This document shows positions 55,132 through 64,000 of a stretch of DNA of 64,000 nucleotides, one piece after another. The DNA is from Arsenophonus apicola (GTDB taxonomy: Bacteria; Pseudomonadota; Gammaproteobacteria; Enterobacterales; Enterobacteriaceae). Positions within the stretch are counted from its first letter, which is position 1. Each line of letters opens with the position of its first letter. Location: NCBI RefSeq assembly GCF_020268605.1, contig NZ_CP084222.1, positions 1,860,001 to 1,924,000 of the forward strand, in the 5' to 3' direction. The notes below the pieces were generated by a model. It saw only the letters and a list, made by a program, of their open reading frames with translations, searched no databases and was not told the DNA's origin. Both the position numbers and the translations under genes were made by a program.

Positions 55132-56016
55132 ATGCGCGATAATATTTTTTACGAAAAACCTAACTTAATTGTTGATAATGCTACCGTTACATACAGTAAC
55201 GGGCATACTGCCATTTATGATGCCAGCTTCAATATTACTGGTGGAACAATTTGCGCACTAGTAGGCGTCAATGGTAGTGGTAAATCAACGCTATTTAAAA
55301 CAATAATGGGTTTAGTGTCACCAACAAAAGGACGCGTTACATTAAACAATGCTGCAATCAAAACAGCACTTAAACAAAATATTATTGCTTATGTACCACA
55401 AACTGAAGAGGTTGATTGGAACTTTCCGGTTCTCGTTGCCGATGTCGTCATGATGGGCCGCTACAGTAAAATGGGATTTTTACGTATTCCAAGCCAGCAA
55501 GATAAACGAATTGTTGCTGATGCTATAGCACGTGTTGATCTGACGGGTTTAGAACAACGCCAAATCGGTGAGCTTTCTGGTGGTCAAAAGAAAAGAGTTT
55601 TTCTTGCACGAGCTCTGGCCCAAGAAGGAAAAGTACTACTCCTTGATGAACCTTTTACTGGTGTCGATGTAAAAACAGAAAATGCGATTATTGAGCTTTT
55701 ACGTTCATTACGTAGCAATGGCTATTTAATTTTGGTTTCTACTCATAACTTAGGAAGCGTACCTGAATTTTGTGATCAAGTTATTTTAGTAAATCGAACT
55801 ATATTAGCTAGCGGACCTATCGAAACAACGTTTACTCAAAAAAATCTTCAACTTGCTTTTGGCGGTGTACTACGTCATATTAATCTGTCTGGTGCAGATC
55901 TTCACGATGACGATGACCCTCGTTCATTGACTGTTATTACTGATGATGAAAGAGCCGCGGTTTTTTATGGCCACCATGAACAAACATCTGTTATTAAAAA
56001 GCAACCGGAGAAATAA
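55132..56016 (+). CDS. sitB: Iron/manganese ABC transporter ATP-binding protein SitB/YfeB
   Basis: A 294-residue ATPase subunit. Walker A is GVNGSGKST (about 45-53), the signature is LSGGQKKRVFLARAL (about 147-161), Walker B is LLLDEPF, and the H-loop is STHNL. It starts two bases after the sitA stop. Confidence 0.94.
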   Translation: MRDNIFYEKPNLIVDNATVTYSNGHTAIYDASFNITGGTICALVGVNGSGKSTLFKTIMGLVSPTKGRVTLNNAAIKTALKQNIIAYVPQTEEVDWNFPVLVADVVMMGRYSKMGFLRIPSQQDKRIVADAIARVDLTGLEQRQIGELSGGQKKRVFLARALAQEGKVLLLDEPFTGVDVKTENAIIELLRSLRSNGYLILVSTHNLGSVPEFCDQVILVNRTILASGPIETTFTQKNLQLAFGGVLRHINLSGADLHDDDDPRSLTVITDDERAAVFYGHHEQTSVIKKQPEK

Positions 56017-56019
56017 ATC

Positions 56020-56910
56020 ATGTTGGATCTATTACTTCAGCCCTTTGAATATAACTACATGGTCAAAGCAATTTGGGTCAGTGCTATTGTTGGCGCAGTC
56101 TGTGCTTTTCTTTCTGCTTATCTAATGTTAAAGGGCTGGTCGTTAATGGGCGATGCCCTTTCTCATTCAGTTGTTCCTGGTGTGGCAGGCGCCTATGCAC
56201 TTGGTTTTCCCTATTCTGTAGGGGCGTTTTTTACCGGTATTCTAGCTGCACTCTCTATGACCTTAGTACGCCATATTTCAAGCCTGAAAGAAGACGCAAT
56301 AATTGGTTTTATTTTTTCCACATTCTTCGCCAGCGGATTGCTAATCCTTTCATTAAATCCGATTTCAGTGAATGTACAAACCATTATCTTTGGCAATATT
56401 TTAGGTATTGCAGATGAAGATGTACTACAAGTTGAAATTATTATTGCCATTTCTTTTATTGTACTTATGTTTATATGGAAAGATTTACTTGTCGTATTTT
56501 TTGATGAAAATCATGCCCGCTCTATTGGACTAAATCCGCTAAAATTAAAAATTATCTTTTTTACCCTATTAAGCGCATGTACGGTTGCTGCTTTACAAAC
56601 AGTGGGAGCCATACTTGTCATTGCAATGGTGATTACACCTGGTGCAACAGCTTATTTACTCACGGATCAATTCAAACGGTTACTTATTATTGCCGTATTG
56701 ATTGGATTTACCTCTAGTGCGCTTGGCGCTTACATCAGTTATTTTATTAATGGTGCCACAGGCGGAATTATTGTTACCTTACAAACGCTAATTTTTCTTT
56801 TTGCGTTCTTTTTTGCGCCTAAATATGGTTTATTCGCTTCCCGCCAAAAAGCACGCCAAGAAATTGTACACCTCAAACAGTTAGAACAAGAGGTGAGCAA
56901 CAATGAATAA
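56020..56910 (+). CDS. sitC: Iron/manganese ABC transporter permease SitC/YfeC
   Basis: A 296-residue ABC-3 family permease with about eight membrane helices. Signature segments are LKGWSLMGDALSHSVVPGVA and GAILVIAMVITPGATAYLLT. Three bases separate it from sitB, and it overlaps sitD by 8 bases. Confidence 0.94.
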   Translation: MLDLLLQPFEYNYMVKAIWVSAIVGAVCAFLSAYLMLKGWSLMGDALSHSVVPGVAGAYALGFPYSVGAFFTGILAALSMTLVRHISSLKEDAIIGFIFSTFFASGLLILSLNPISVNVQTIIFGNILGIADEDVLQVEIIIAISFIVLMFIWKDLLVVFFDENHARSIGLNPLKLKIIFFTLLSACTVAALQTVGAILVIAMVITPGATAYLLTDQFKRLLIIAVLIGFTSSALGAYISYFINGATGGIIVTLQTLIFLFAFFFAPKYGLFASRQKARQEIVHLKQLEQEVSNNE

Positions 56911-57766
56911 TCTGATGGAATTATTAATAACACCTTTTATTTTTCCTTTTATGCAAAAAGCCCTCATTACCGCCCTTGTAACCGGAACAGTATGCGCTAT
57001 TCTGTCCTGCTTTTTGATACTTAAGGGTTGGTCTTTAATGGGTGATGCTATTTCACATGCTGTATTACCCGGCATCGTTATTGCCTTTGTTATTGGTATT
57101 CCTTTATCAATTGGCGCTTTTATGTCAGGAATTTTTTGTGCAGTTGCGACCGGTTATTTAAAAGAAAATAGCCGTATAAAAGAAGATACTGTCATGGGGA
57201 TTGTTTTTTCTGGTATGTTTGCTTTTGGATTAGTACTATTTGCACGGATTGACACAGATCAACATCTGACTCATATTCTTTTTGGTAATATCCTTGGCAT
57301 TACTACAACAGAATTTAAACAAACACTTTGGATTTCAGGTTTTACTATCGCGATTATGCTATTAAAACGCAAAGATTTTATGCTCTATTGTTTTGATCCT
57401 AATCAGGCAAAGGTTATTGGTTTACCCGTTACACTTTTACATTATGGATTACTCTCTTTATTAGCGCTCACTATTGTTGCATCTTTACAAGCAGTAGGAA
57501 TAATATTGGTCATTGCCATGCTTATTTCGCCTGGAATTATCGCTTTTACACTATGCCAAAATTTCAATCGAATGCTAATTATTGCCGTTATTGCCTCGAC
57601 CACATCCTCTTTAATTGGCACTATTCTGAGTTTTCATATAGATGCAGCAACTGGGCCTTGTATTGTATTAACTCAAGCAATTTATTTTATATTTGCATTA
57701 ATCTACAATTTTATTAGTAAAATAAAAAAACGTTCTTTTTCCAATAAAATTTCAATACGCTCTTAA
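56903..57766 (+). CDS. sitD: Iron/manganese ABC transporter permease SitD/YfeD
   Basis: A 287-residue ABC-3 permease paralogous to SitC (LKGWSLMGDAISHAVLPGIV, GIILVIAMLISPGIIAFTL). The last gene of the operon, it forms the heterodimeric channel with SitC. It is followed by a small terminator hairpin. Confidence 0.94.
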   Translation: MNNLMELLITPFIFPFMQKALITALVTGTVCAILSCFLILKGWSLMGDAISHAVLPGIVIAFVIGIPLSIGAFMSGIFCAVATGYLKENSRIKEDTVMGIVFSGMFAFGLVLFARIDTDQHLTHILFGNILGITTTEFKQTLWISGFTIAIMLLKRKDFMLYCFDPNQAKVIGLPVTLLHYGLLSLLALTIVASLQAVGIILVIAMLISPGIIAFTLCQNFNRMLIIAVIASTTSSLIGTILSFHIDAATGPCIVLTQAIYFIFALIYNFISKIKKRSFSNKISIRS

Positions 57767-58259
57767 GAAATATATTAAAAAAATAATTAGCAAAAATTAG
57801 GACTATCTTATTTATTACAGGATATGATCCTATTTTTTATTAGACTATTTATTAACTACAGACTGTAATAGTAGGAGTTCAGAAATTGAAATTAATATTG
57901 AAATAACCAGAACGCAAATAAGTAATAGTTGATTGTTGAAATTAATATTTTACTATCATAAAGCTTTTAACTAAAGCTAAATTAAAAAAACAATATATCT
58001 AACAATCGCAGCGGACTATATATTGTAATTAATTGATGTTAAAAATTAATTAAACGGAATTTTGTCAAATCTGGTTAGTAAAGTAGTTTAGCTTTCCTTA
58101 TAGACTGTAATAAGCGCCAAAAAATATCAACGCCATTATTTGTTAAATTACTATAATCACACCAGCAATAATAGTTTTATTGCTAGATAAGTCATGATTA
58201 ATAATCTTCGTGCAACTGTTTAATAAAATTATTTTCCAATTGATTATAATATAAGAAAA
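57767..58259. other. sitD-yniB spacer
   Basis: No gene. It contains the sit terminator (57819-57838). The 13-base direct repeat TGAAATTAATATT occurs near 57886 and 57938. The rest is AT-rich. Confidence 0.35.
57819..57838 (+). terminator. Terminator of sitABCD
   Basis: Short stem AGGAT/ATCCT with ATG loop is followed by ATTTTTT. The stem is only 5 bp, so it is modest. Confidence 0.55.
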
Positions 58260-58799
58260 CTACCAGCCCAAGATATTCATCATAAAATAAAGTATTCCCC
58301 CTATTATAAGCGGTAATATATACAGAATAAAAAACTGCTGGAAAATAGTATGACGAGGAATAGTAATTTTGGCTTCTATCTCTTCTTTTGATACTTCAAC
58401 CCCTTTTGCTCTTTCAAAAATAAGGTGATCTTCAATACTCTCTTTAATAAATTTCAATTGACGATTCATTCTGTTACCTGAAGCACTCAAAGCTTGACCA
58501 ACAAACACTAAGAAAAACAGCAAAATAAAACCGACATTAGCTGTTGAAAACCCCATATGGGTACTGGGAATTGGTGAATGATGCCAAAAAAAGTCTAAAA
58601 AAGCTGTGTTTTGTCGTATGATATGAGCCATAATTTTAATAAAGTCATTGGCTACAGCATTTAAGCCATCCCCCTGCAAACCTTGCTTTTCTGCTAGCAA
58701 AACTAATGAAACTAATGTAGACAACAGTGCTAATGAAAAAACTATCCACCCTAAAACACGCTTTCCAATAGCGATATAAAATGCTGTTTGATAATTCAT
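58260..58799 (-). CDS. yniB: YniB family inner-membrane protein
   Basis: A 179-residue membrane protein of unknown function with helices near 12-34, 82-102 and 152-176 (E. coli YniB 178). Conserved parts are KRVLGWIVF, NRQLKFIKESIEDHLIFERAKG and PRHTIFQQFFILYILP. It is divergent from hxpB, as in E. coli. Confidence 0.9.
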   Translation of the reverse strand: MNYQTAFYIAIGKRVLGWIVFSLALLSTLVSLVLLAEKQGLQGDGLNAVANDFIKIMAHIIRQNTAFLDFFWHHSPIPSTHMGFSTANVGFILLFFLVFVGQALSASGNRMNRQLKFIKESIEDHLIFERAKGVEVSKEEIEAKITIPRHTIFQQFFILYILPLIIGGILYFMMNILGW

Positions 58800-58976
58800 C
58801 CATACTCCTCAAATTTCTATATTATGTTTATACTAAATGACAAAATATTATCAAAAATATATAAATGTTATTTTATCACTAATCAAAATTAACCTTCATT
58901 TATCTATATTAAAAGATTTCTTTATTTTAAGTTGATAGAATTAATCAGCAAATTATGAATAATAGGAGTGCTTTTA

Positions 58977-59642
58977 ATGTCTCATAAGCTATCTATCAAA
59001 GCTGCTATTTTTGACATGGATGGGTTATTAATTAATTCTGAACCCCTTTGGAGCCAAGCAGAAAAAGAAATTCTTAGTAAACTTGGCGTTAATACCTCAA
59101 TTGCCAATCAACTCCCTGACACACTTGGATTACGTATTGATCAAGTTATACAACTGTGGTACTCAGTTGCCCCCTGGCAAGGAACCTCATTAGAAGAGGT
59201 TGAACAAAAAATTGTTAAACGTGTACTTGAACTTATAGAAGAACAACGAACTTTATTACCGGGTGTTAAACATGCACTTCAACTATGCCAAGATCATAAT
59301 TTAAAAATTGGTTTAGCTTCAGCTTCACCAAAGCATATATTAGAAAAAGTACTCACTATGTTTAATATACGCGATTACTTTTCAACCGTAGTATCAGCAA
59401 CGCCATTACCCTATAGTAAACCCCATCCAGAAGTTTACTTACAAGCAGCAAAATTGCTAGATATTGAACCAACCCATTGTGTGGCTTTTGAAGACTCTTT
59501 CCATGGCATGATTGCTGTTAAAGCTGCACGTATGCGTAGTATTGTTGTCCCCCACAAAGATTACTTCGCGGATCTACGTTGGACATTAGCTGACTTCAAG
59601 CTCACTAGCCTGGTTGAATTAACAACAAAGCATATCGTTTAA
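58977..59642 (+). CDS. hxpB: Hexitol phosphatase HxpB (YniC), HAD family
   Basis: HAD-superfamily phosphatase acting on 2-deoxyglucose-6-phosphate and hexitol phosphates in E. coli. The nucleophile motif is FDMDGLLINSEPLW (Asp about 13/15), motif II is LASAS, the Lys is in SKPHPEVYL, and the acidic motif is FEDSFHG. ATG 58977 follows AGGAG with 8-base spacing and gives 221 residues (E. coli 222); the GTG at 58968 lies inside the ribosome site. Confidence 0.93.
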   Translation: MSHKLSIKAAIFDMDGLLINSEPLWSQAEKEILSKLGVNTSIANQLPDTLGLRIDQVIQLWYSVAPWQGTSLEEVEQKIVKRVLELIEEQRTLLPGVKHALQLCQDHNLKIGLASASPKHILEKVLTMFNIRDYFSTVVSATPLPYSKPHPEVYLQAAKLLDIEPTHCVAFEDSFHGMIAVKAARMRSIVVPHKDYFADLRWTLADFKLTSLVELTTKHIV

Positions 59643-59797
59643 ATTTCATGGATTGGCAGTAATTTGCTACATCAGTATACTGCCAAACTGGTGTATTATC
59701 ATTTTTCTTACAAAAAATTACTCTTATTATTTAATAAATAAGATATTTTTTTCGATTACACTACTCAAACCAAGCCAAAACTATTATACTTTGCAAA

Positions 59798-59813
59798 CTG
59801 TATAAATAAACAG
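59798..59813. promoter_or_regulatory. LexA (SOS) box upstream of ydjM
   Basis: CTGTATAAATAAACAG fits the LexA consensus CTG-N10-CAG with an AT-rich core. It is 16 bases before the ydjM ATG. E. coli ydjM is a known LexA target, so position and sequence agree. Confidence 0.8.
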
Positions 59814-59829
59814 TTGGATATTATCTGCT

Positions 59830-60423
59830 ATGACTGCCACCGGGCATCTGCTTTTTTCAGTATCATCATTGATTCTTGTGCATAAACTAGCAATTACACC
59901 CGAGTTTGCACATGGTGATTGGCTTCATTTATTAGCCGGTGCATTACTTGGCGCTCTGCTACCCGATATAGACCATCCATCATCTCATCTAGGACGTTTA
60001 TTTCGTTTTATTTCTGTTCCAATTTGTCGTTTATGTGGCCACCGCGGTTTTACCCATAGTTTACTTGCATGGTTGCTCATTATGTTATTATCAACTCAAC
60101 TTCCCAATAGTTACTGGCTTTCTGAAGCGCTGGTTCAAGCATTTTTATTGGGTTATTTCAGTCATTTAGTTGGGGATATGTTAACCGCAAAAGGGATTCC
60201 TTTGCTATGGCCATTAAAAATGTCCTTCTGTTTTCCTTTACTAGGTAATAATTCTAATCAAAGAGCAGAACATTCTATCGCCATCTTATTAGCTATTTGT
60301 GCGATATTAATTCCATCGAATTTTCAATTACCATTACAACCGCTATTGCAAGAAACGAAAAAAAACGTTATTACTTATGTAGTTAATGAACTAAACGATT
60401 TAATTTTATCACATTCTCCCTAA
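59830..60423 (+). CDS. ydjM: YdjM, SOS-regulated inner-membrane protein (metal-dependent hydrolase family)
   Basis: A 197-residue membrane protein (E. coli 196) of the YdjM/LexA-regulated hydrolase-like family. It has the metal-binding pattern MTATGHLLFS (His), LLPDIDHPSSHLG (Asp/His) and GHRGFTHSLLA (His cluster), plus LGYFSHLVGDML. Function is unknown; it is induced by DNA damage in E. coli. A LexA box lies directly upstream. Confidence 0.92.
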   Translation: MTATGHLLFSVSSLILVHKLAITPEFAHGDWLHLLAGALLGALLPDIDHPSSHLGRLFRFISVPICRLCGHRGFTHSLLAWLLIMLLSTQLPNSYWLSEALVQAFLLGYFSHLVGDMLTAKGIPLLWPLKMSFCFPLLGNNSNQRAEHSIAILLAICAILIPSNFQLPLQPLLQETKKNVITYVVNELNDLILSHSP

Positions 60424-60584
60424 AACATTATGAATATATAATTGCATTTAGTTATAACAAATTTATTTTTATTGCTGATAATATATAAGGGAAAAGAGTT
60501 TCATTGGAAGTTTTTCATTATCTTACTTCACCAATGACAAAGTATCTTATACCTAGAACAAGAAACCGGAGCTGGAGAGTGGGT

Positions 60585-61949
60585 ATGAATTTCCCCGTAA
60601 TTCTTAATATACTTATCTTTACCATATTATTGCTGTTATTGGCCAAAGTAAGTGCAAATGGATGGAGTCTATCAAAAAAAGTCTTTGTCGGTCTTCTTAT
60701 CGGTACTGTTTTTGGGATTGTTTTACATTTAGCATATGGTACGAATAATCAAATAGTGCATGATTCATTATCATGGTTCAATATTATTGGCAATGGTTAT
60801 GTAAAATTACTTCAAATGGTTATCATGCCGTTGGTATTTGCATCAATACTTAATGCTATAGCACGCTTACATCGAACATCTTCATTAGGGAAAATCAGTT
60901 TTTTTACGATCGGTATCCTTCTTTTTACAACAGCCATTGCCGCTCTAATTGGGATCGTTGTTACATGTTGGTTTGGCTTAACTGCAGAAGGTTTAGTACA
61001 AACTAGTCATGAAGCTATTCAACTTGAGATTATAGAAAACAACTATATTCACAAGGTTTCTGATTTAACAATACCTGATTTAATATTATCTTTTATTCCT
61101 AAAAATCCTTTTGCTGATCTGGCAGGTGCTAATCCAACATCTATTATTAGCGTTGTTATTTTTTCTAGCTTTTTAGGTATAGCAGCGCTTCAATTAGCCA
61201 AAGTTGATCCACAAAAAGGTGAAAAAATATTATCAGCTATTGATATTTTTCAATCCTGGATCATGAAGCTGGTTCGTTTAGTTATACGGCTTACACCATA
61301 TGGAGTAATGGCTTTAATGATTAAAGTCGTTGCTAATTCAAACCTTCAAGATATTATTAAGTTGGGTGGTTTTGTTATTGCTTCTTATTTAGCATTATCC
61401 TTAATGTTTATCATCCATGGCATACTTCTCTCTTTCTCTGGCATTAATCCAATAAAATTTTTTAAAAAAGTTATTCCAGTATTAATTTTCGCATTCACTA
61501 GTCGTTCTAGTGCTGGCAGTATTGCATTAAACGTTGAAACACAAACTCAACAATTGGGTATTCCTGAATCAATCGCTAATTTTTCAGCATCCTTCGGTAC
61601 AACAATTGGTCAAAATGGATGCGCAGGTATTTACCCTGCAATGCTGGCTGTAATGGTTGCCCCAACAGTTGGAATCAATCCGCTGGATCCTATATGGATC
61701 GCTTCTCTTGTTGGTATTGTTACTATTAGTTCTGCCGGAGTTGCTGGCGTTGGTGGAGGAGCAACTTTTGCTGCTTTAATGGTTTTACCCGCGATGGGGT
61801 TACCTATAACTTTAGTGGCGTTACTTATTTCCATTGAACCACTTATTGATATGGGAAGAACTGCATTAAATGTTAATGGCTCAATGGTTGCTGGCACAAT
61901 TACTAGCCAATTGATGCATCAAACAGATAAACGCATTTTCAATAAATAA
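60585..61949 (+). CDS. tcyP: L-cystine transporter TcyP (YdjN)
   Basis: Sodium/dicarboxylate-symporter-family importer of L-cystine. The start ATG 60585 (MNFPVILNILIFT) follows GGAGAGTGGGT and gives 454 residues (E. coli 463); a longer frame from 60504 adds 27 residues without homology. Family signatures are LLQMVIMPLVFASIL, SRSSAGSIALNVE, ASFGTTIGQNGCAGIYPAML and EPLIDMGRTALNVNGS. Confidence 0.93.
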   Translation: MNFPVILNILIFTILLLLLAKVSANGWSLSKKVFVGLLIGTVFGIVLHLAYGTNNQIVHDSLSWFNIIGNGYVKLLQMVIMPLVFASILNAIARLHRTSSLGKISFFTIGILLFTTAIAALIGIVVTCWFGLTAEGLVQTSHEAIQLEIIENNYIHKVSDLTIPDLILSFIPKNPFADLAGANPTSIISVVIFSSFLGIAALQLAKVDPQKGEKILSAIDIFQSWIMKLVRLVIRLTPYGVMALMIKVVANSNLQDIIKLGGFVIASYLALSLMFIIHGILLSFSGINPIKFFKKVIPVLIFAFTSRSSAGSIALNVETQTQQLGIPESIANFSASFGTTIGQNGCAGIYPAMLAVMVAPTVGINPLDPIWIASLVGIVTISSAGVAGVGGGATFAALMVLPAMGLPITLVALLISIEPLIDMGRTALNVNGSMVAGTITSQLMHQTDKRIFNK

Positions 61950-62192
61950 TATATCAAACTTATAATCTCTACTCAAAAGTCCTATTAGAAATCTATTTAG
62001 GACTTTAAACTACAATCAAGTTTATGGAATAGATTATTTTTATTATTAAATACCATTAACAATAATAATTATTACTTTAATTAATGATTTTATTATAAAT
62101 ACACTAGATAACAAATAAATACAAATTATCAAATCAATATTCAATTTATAAAAATTATAGTATCACTAACAATTATTTTACTGGATAAAAAA

Positions 62193-62990
62193 TTACCACC
62201 ATGTATAAAAATGGTGCACTGGCCCAGCACCTTTTCCGACATTTAATCTATTGGCATGTATTAAAGAATTTTGCACATAATTTTTTGCTGCAATAATTGT
62301 ATCATGCCAGTTGTTAAAACAAGGGCGCAGTGCCGCCAACGCTGCAGATAATGTACAACCGGTACCATGAGTATGTCTTGTTTTTACTTTAGGTAATGAA
62401 TATCGCCATTCACCACTATGGGTAACAAGCCAATCTGGACTTTCTTTATTATTAAGATGTCCACCCTTCATAAGTACAGCTTGGCAACCAAATGATAAAA
62501 GTTTTCTTCCCTGAGATACCATCTCCTGTTCACTTTTAGCCACAGTGCAATTAAGAAGTACTGCAGCCTCCGGTAAATTCGGCGTGATAAGTGACACTTT
62601 AGGTAACAACATATTGATAAGAATATCAATCGCATCAGTATTTAATAATGGTACCCCACTTTTTGCTAGCATAACGGTATCAAGCACCGTAAAAGATAAT
62701 GAATATTTTTGTAATGCGGCTGCTACTATGCATATATTTGTAGTATTTGATAACATACCAATTTTCACACTATCAATATGAACGTCGGTCAATACTGATT
62801 CAAGTTGTGAAGCAACAATTTCACCAGGAAGATTATGAATTGACTGTACTGAGCAAGTATTTTGCGCGACTAATGCTGTTATCACAGCTGCACCATAATT
62901 TCCTAATGCTGAAAATACTTTCAAATCAGCATTAATACCTGCCCCGCCTGTTGGATCTGTTCCGGCAATTGATAACGAATTATAAATCAT
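62193..62990 (-). CDS. thiD: Hydroxymethylpyrimidine/phosphomethylpyrimidine kinase ThiD
   Basis: Ribokinase-fold kinase that phosphorylates HMP and HMP-P for thiamine synthesis or salvage. The ATG 62988-62990 (MIYNSLSIAGTDPTGG) follows AGGGAAATTT and gives 265 residues (E. coli 266); the open frame runs 15 codons further without homology. Motifs are AGTDPTGGAGINADLK, VLMKGGHL and HGTGCTLSAALAAL. No thiM or thiE lies beside it and no TPP riboswitch was seen. Confidence 0.93.
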   Translation of the reverse strand: MIYNSLSIAGTDPTGGAGINADLKVFSALGNYGAAVITALVAQNTCSVQSIHNLPGEIVASQLESVLTDVHIDSVKIGMLSNTTNICIVAAALQKYSLSFTVLDTVMLAKSGVPLLNTDAIDILINMLLPKVSLITPNLPEAAVLLNCTVAKSEQEMVSQGRKLLSFGCQAVLMKGGHLNNKESPDWLVTHSGEWRYSLPKVKTRHTHGTGCTLSAALAALRPCFNNWHDTIIAAKNYVQNSLIHANRLNVGKGAGPVHHFYTWW

Positions 62991-64000
62991 AAATTTCCCT
63001 AATGTTTTATATAGTAAACAGAATAATTTATGCAACCTTACTTGACTTATTAGATGAAACCAATAGTTTTTTTATATCATAGCAAATGAATTTATTGCTT
63101 TTACTCGCCACTCTAGCTCTTTTTTTATTTAACATTAAATATGTAATAAAAACCATTCTCATTATATATATTTTATTAATTTTATATTTTAATTAAATAA
63201 CCTAAACACAACTAATTTTATAAAACTTAAACATAATATTATTACTTATCAAAAAAGTCCCTCAAATTAAAAGTTAACTCATTGTGCTTTATAAAATTAA
63301 ATAATTTATCTATCAATAACACTCATTGACAATAAACAAAACTAGTCGGTATCACATGTTATTATCTTGCTTTAACATAAGAATAGTATTTCATAATGAA
63401 ATGGTTATTAATAACGACTTCATTTACTGATAATGTGATTATAAAATCAATTTTTATAAACAAAAAATTAACACTCTTATTAGATTATATTATCCTTCAA
63501 TCTTTAAATATAATAAATTATGTAAGAATTTTTATTTTCATCAATTTCAATAAAAAATTTATATAGACAACAATAGATAATAAATTGGATATCTAATACT
63601 TATTAACAAAAACTATTTATAAATAAAATGATTTAATTATATAAAAATTTAATGTAATGAATATAAATATGCATTTAATATACATTTTATTAAATCAAAA
63701 TTGAATAATAAATAGCTAATTAAAGCCTGATATAGGATTAAGTAATCTATTGTTTTCACAATCAAGCTTAATTTTAAAAAGAAAAAAATGGTTTCATTTA
63801 AAAATTATTTTATAAAAAATCAGAAAAAATGGGTGCAGCAATCTTGTTGTTAGTACTAATGCCCTTTGTTTGAAATGCAAAGTCACAACAACGATTTAAT
63901 ATTCAACTAATCTTATTGTAAAATTTTTTATTATTTACCCTTTATTTAATTTTCGATTGAGAAATATATTTAAAACATTTGCTATACATAATCTAGTATC
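62991..64000. other. 1-kb AT-rich end of the window without a recognised gene
   Basis: No convincing gene was found on either strand. The sequence is extremely AT-rich up to about 63,830. The last part is slightly less so and holds a partly symmetric stretch (about 63843-63896, TTGTTG ... CAACAA with CTTTG/CAAAG inside) that could fold. A 36-codon hydrophobic frame at 63086-63196 was not accepted. Confidence 0.4.

Noticed and set aside
62040..62075. AATAATAATTATTA palindrome between tcyP and thiD
   Set aside because: Such repeats are expected by chance in this AT-rich spacer, and no promoter context supports a binding site.
63086..63196. A 36-codon hydrophobic frame (MNLLLLLATLALFLFN) downstream of nothing recognisable
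   Set aside because: There is no ribosome site, composition is as expected of AT-rich DNA, and no family is known; a small membrane peptide cannot be excluded.
1..64000. tRNA genes, rRNA genes, CRISPR arrays and complete insertion sequences
   Set aside because: None was recognised. No cloverleaf with the GGTTCGAATCC-type arm, no regularly spaced repeats and no transposase frame were found.

Overview
The window reads as chromosome of an AT-rich member of Enterobacterales. Nearly every core gene has a clear Escherichia coli counterpart of matching length and often matching order (htpX-prc-proQ-msrC, yoaH/pabB-nudL-sdaA, manXYZ-yobD-mntP, thrS-infC-rpmI-rplT-pheM-pheST-ihfA, yniB/hxpB-ydjM-tcyP). 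Base composition is low in G+C and intergenic DNA is long and very AT-rich. Several genes are lost or decaying (endA, hsdS, an orphan CdiA module), and a PAS-LuxR solo and a CdiA-like protein are present. Together this suggests an insect-associated Morganellaceae such as Arsenophonus or a relative of Photorhabdus/Providencia. The species is an inference.

Left part (1-12.5 kb) is accessory. It holds the end of a type I restriction-modification operon (hsdM intact, hsdS frameshifted and cut by the window edge) and a cytoplasmic-looking GDSL/SGNH esterase. A 0.7 kb gene-less block with three inverted repeats follows, then a PAS-LuxR solo regulator divergent from an NCS1 (cytosine-type) permease. 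Next comes a contact-dependent-inhibition-like locus: a large two-partner-secretion exoprotein split by a frameshift at an A6 tract, a small membrane immunity candidate overlapping its stop, and a truncated orphan C-terminal module. No cdiB-type transporter lies next to it.

Middle part (13-37 kb) is mostly core. It contains phoH, a multiply broken endA with a C-terminal extension, the yjjPB exporter, two tandem uspF-like genes, yecF, and htpX-prc-proQ-msrC. These are followed by yebV, the conserved small RNA SdsR, yebY, ftnA, holE and yebF. Then come yoaH, pabB, nudL, sdaA, the mannose PTS manXYZ, yobD, mntP under a manganese riboswitch, a MarA-sized AraC regulator and lplA.

Right part (37-64 kb) holds nlpC and the seven-gene arnBCADTEF operon (L-Ara4N modification of lipid A). 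The arn operon sits where E. coli has btuCED, between nlpC and ihfA. Then come the translation cluster ihfA-pheTS-pheM-rplT-rpmI-infC-thrS with its classic controls (thrS operator hairpin, AUU start of infC, pheM attenuator), emtA, and a Fur-box-preceded sitABCD/yfeABCD metal importer. The end of the window has yniB, hxpB, a LexA-box-preceded ydjM, tcyP, thiD and 1 kb of AT-rich DNA without a gene.

Several genes fit together. sitABCD (Mn/Fe import), mntP (Mn export, riboswitch) and ftnA (iron storage) form a metal-balance set. nlpC, emtA, prc and arn shape the envelope. tcyP, sdaA and manXYZ handle nutrient uptake and use.
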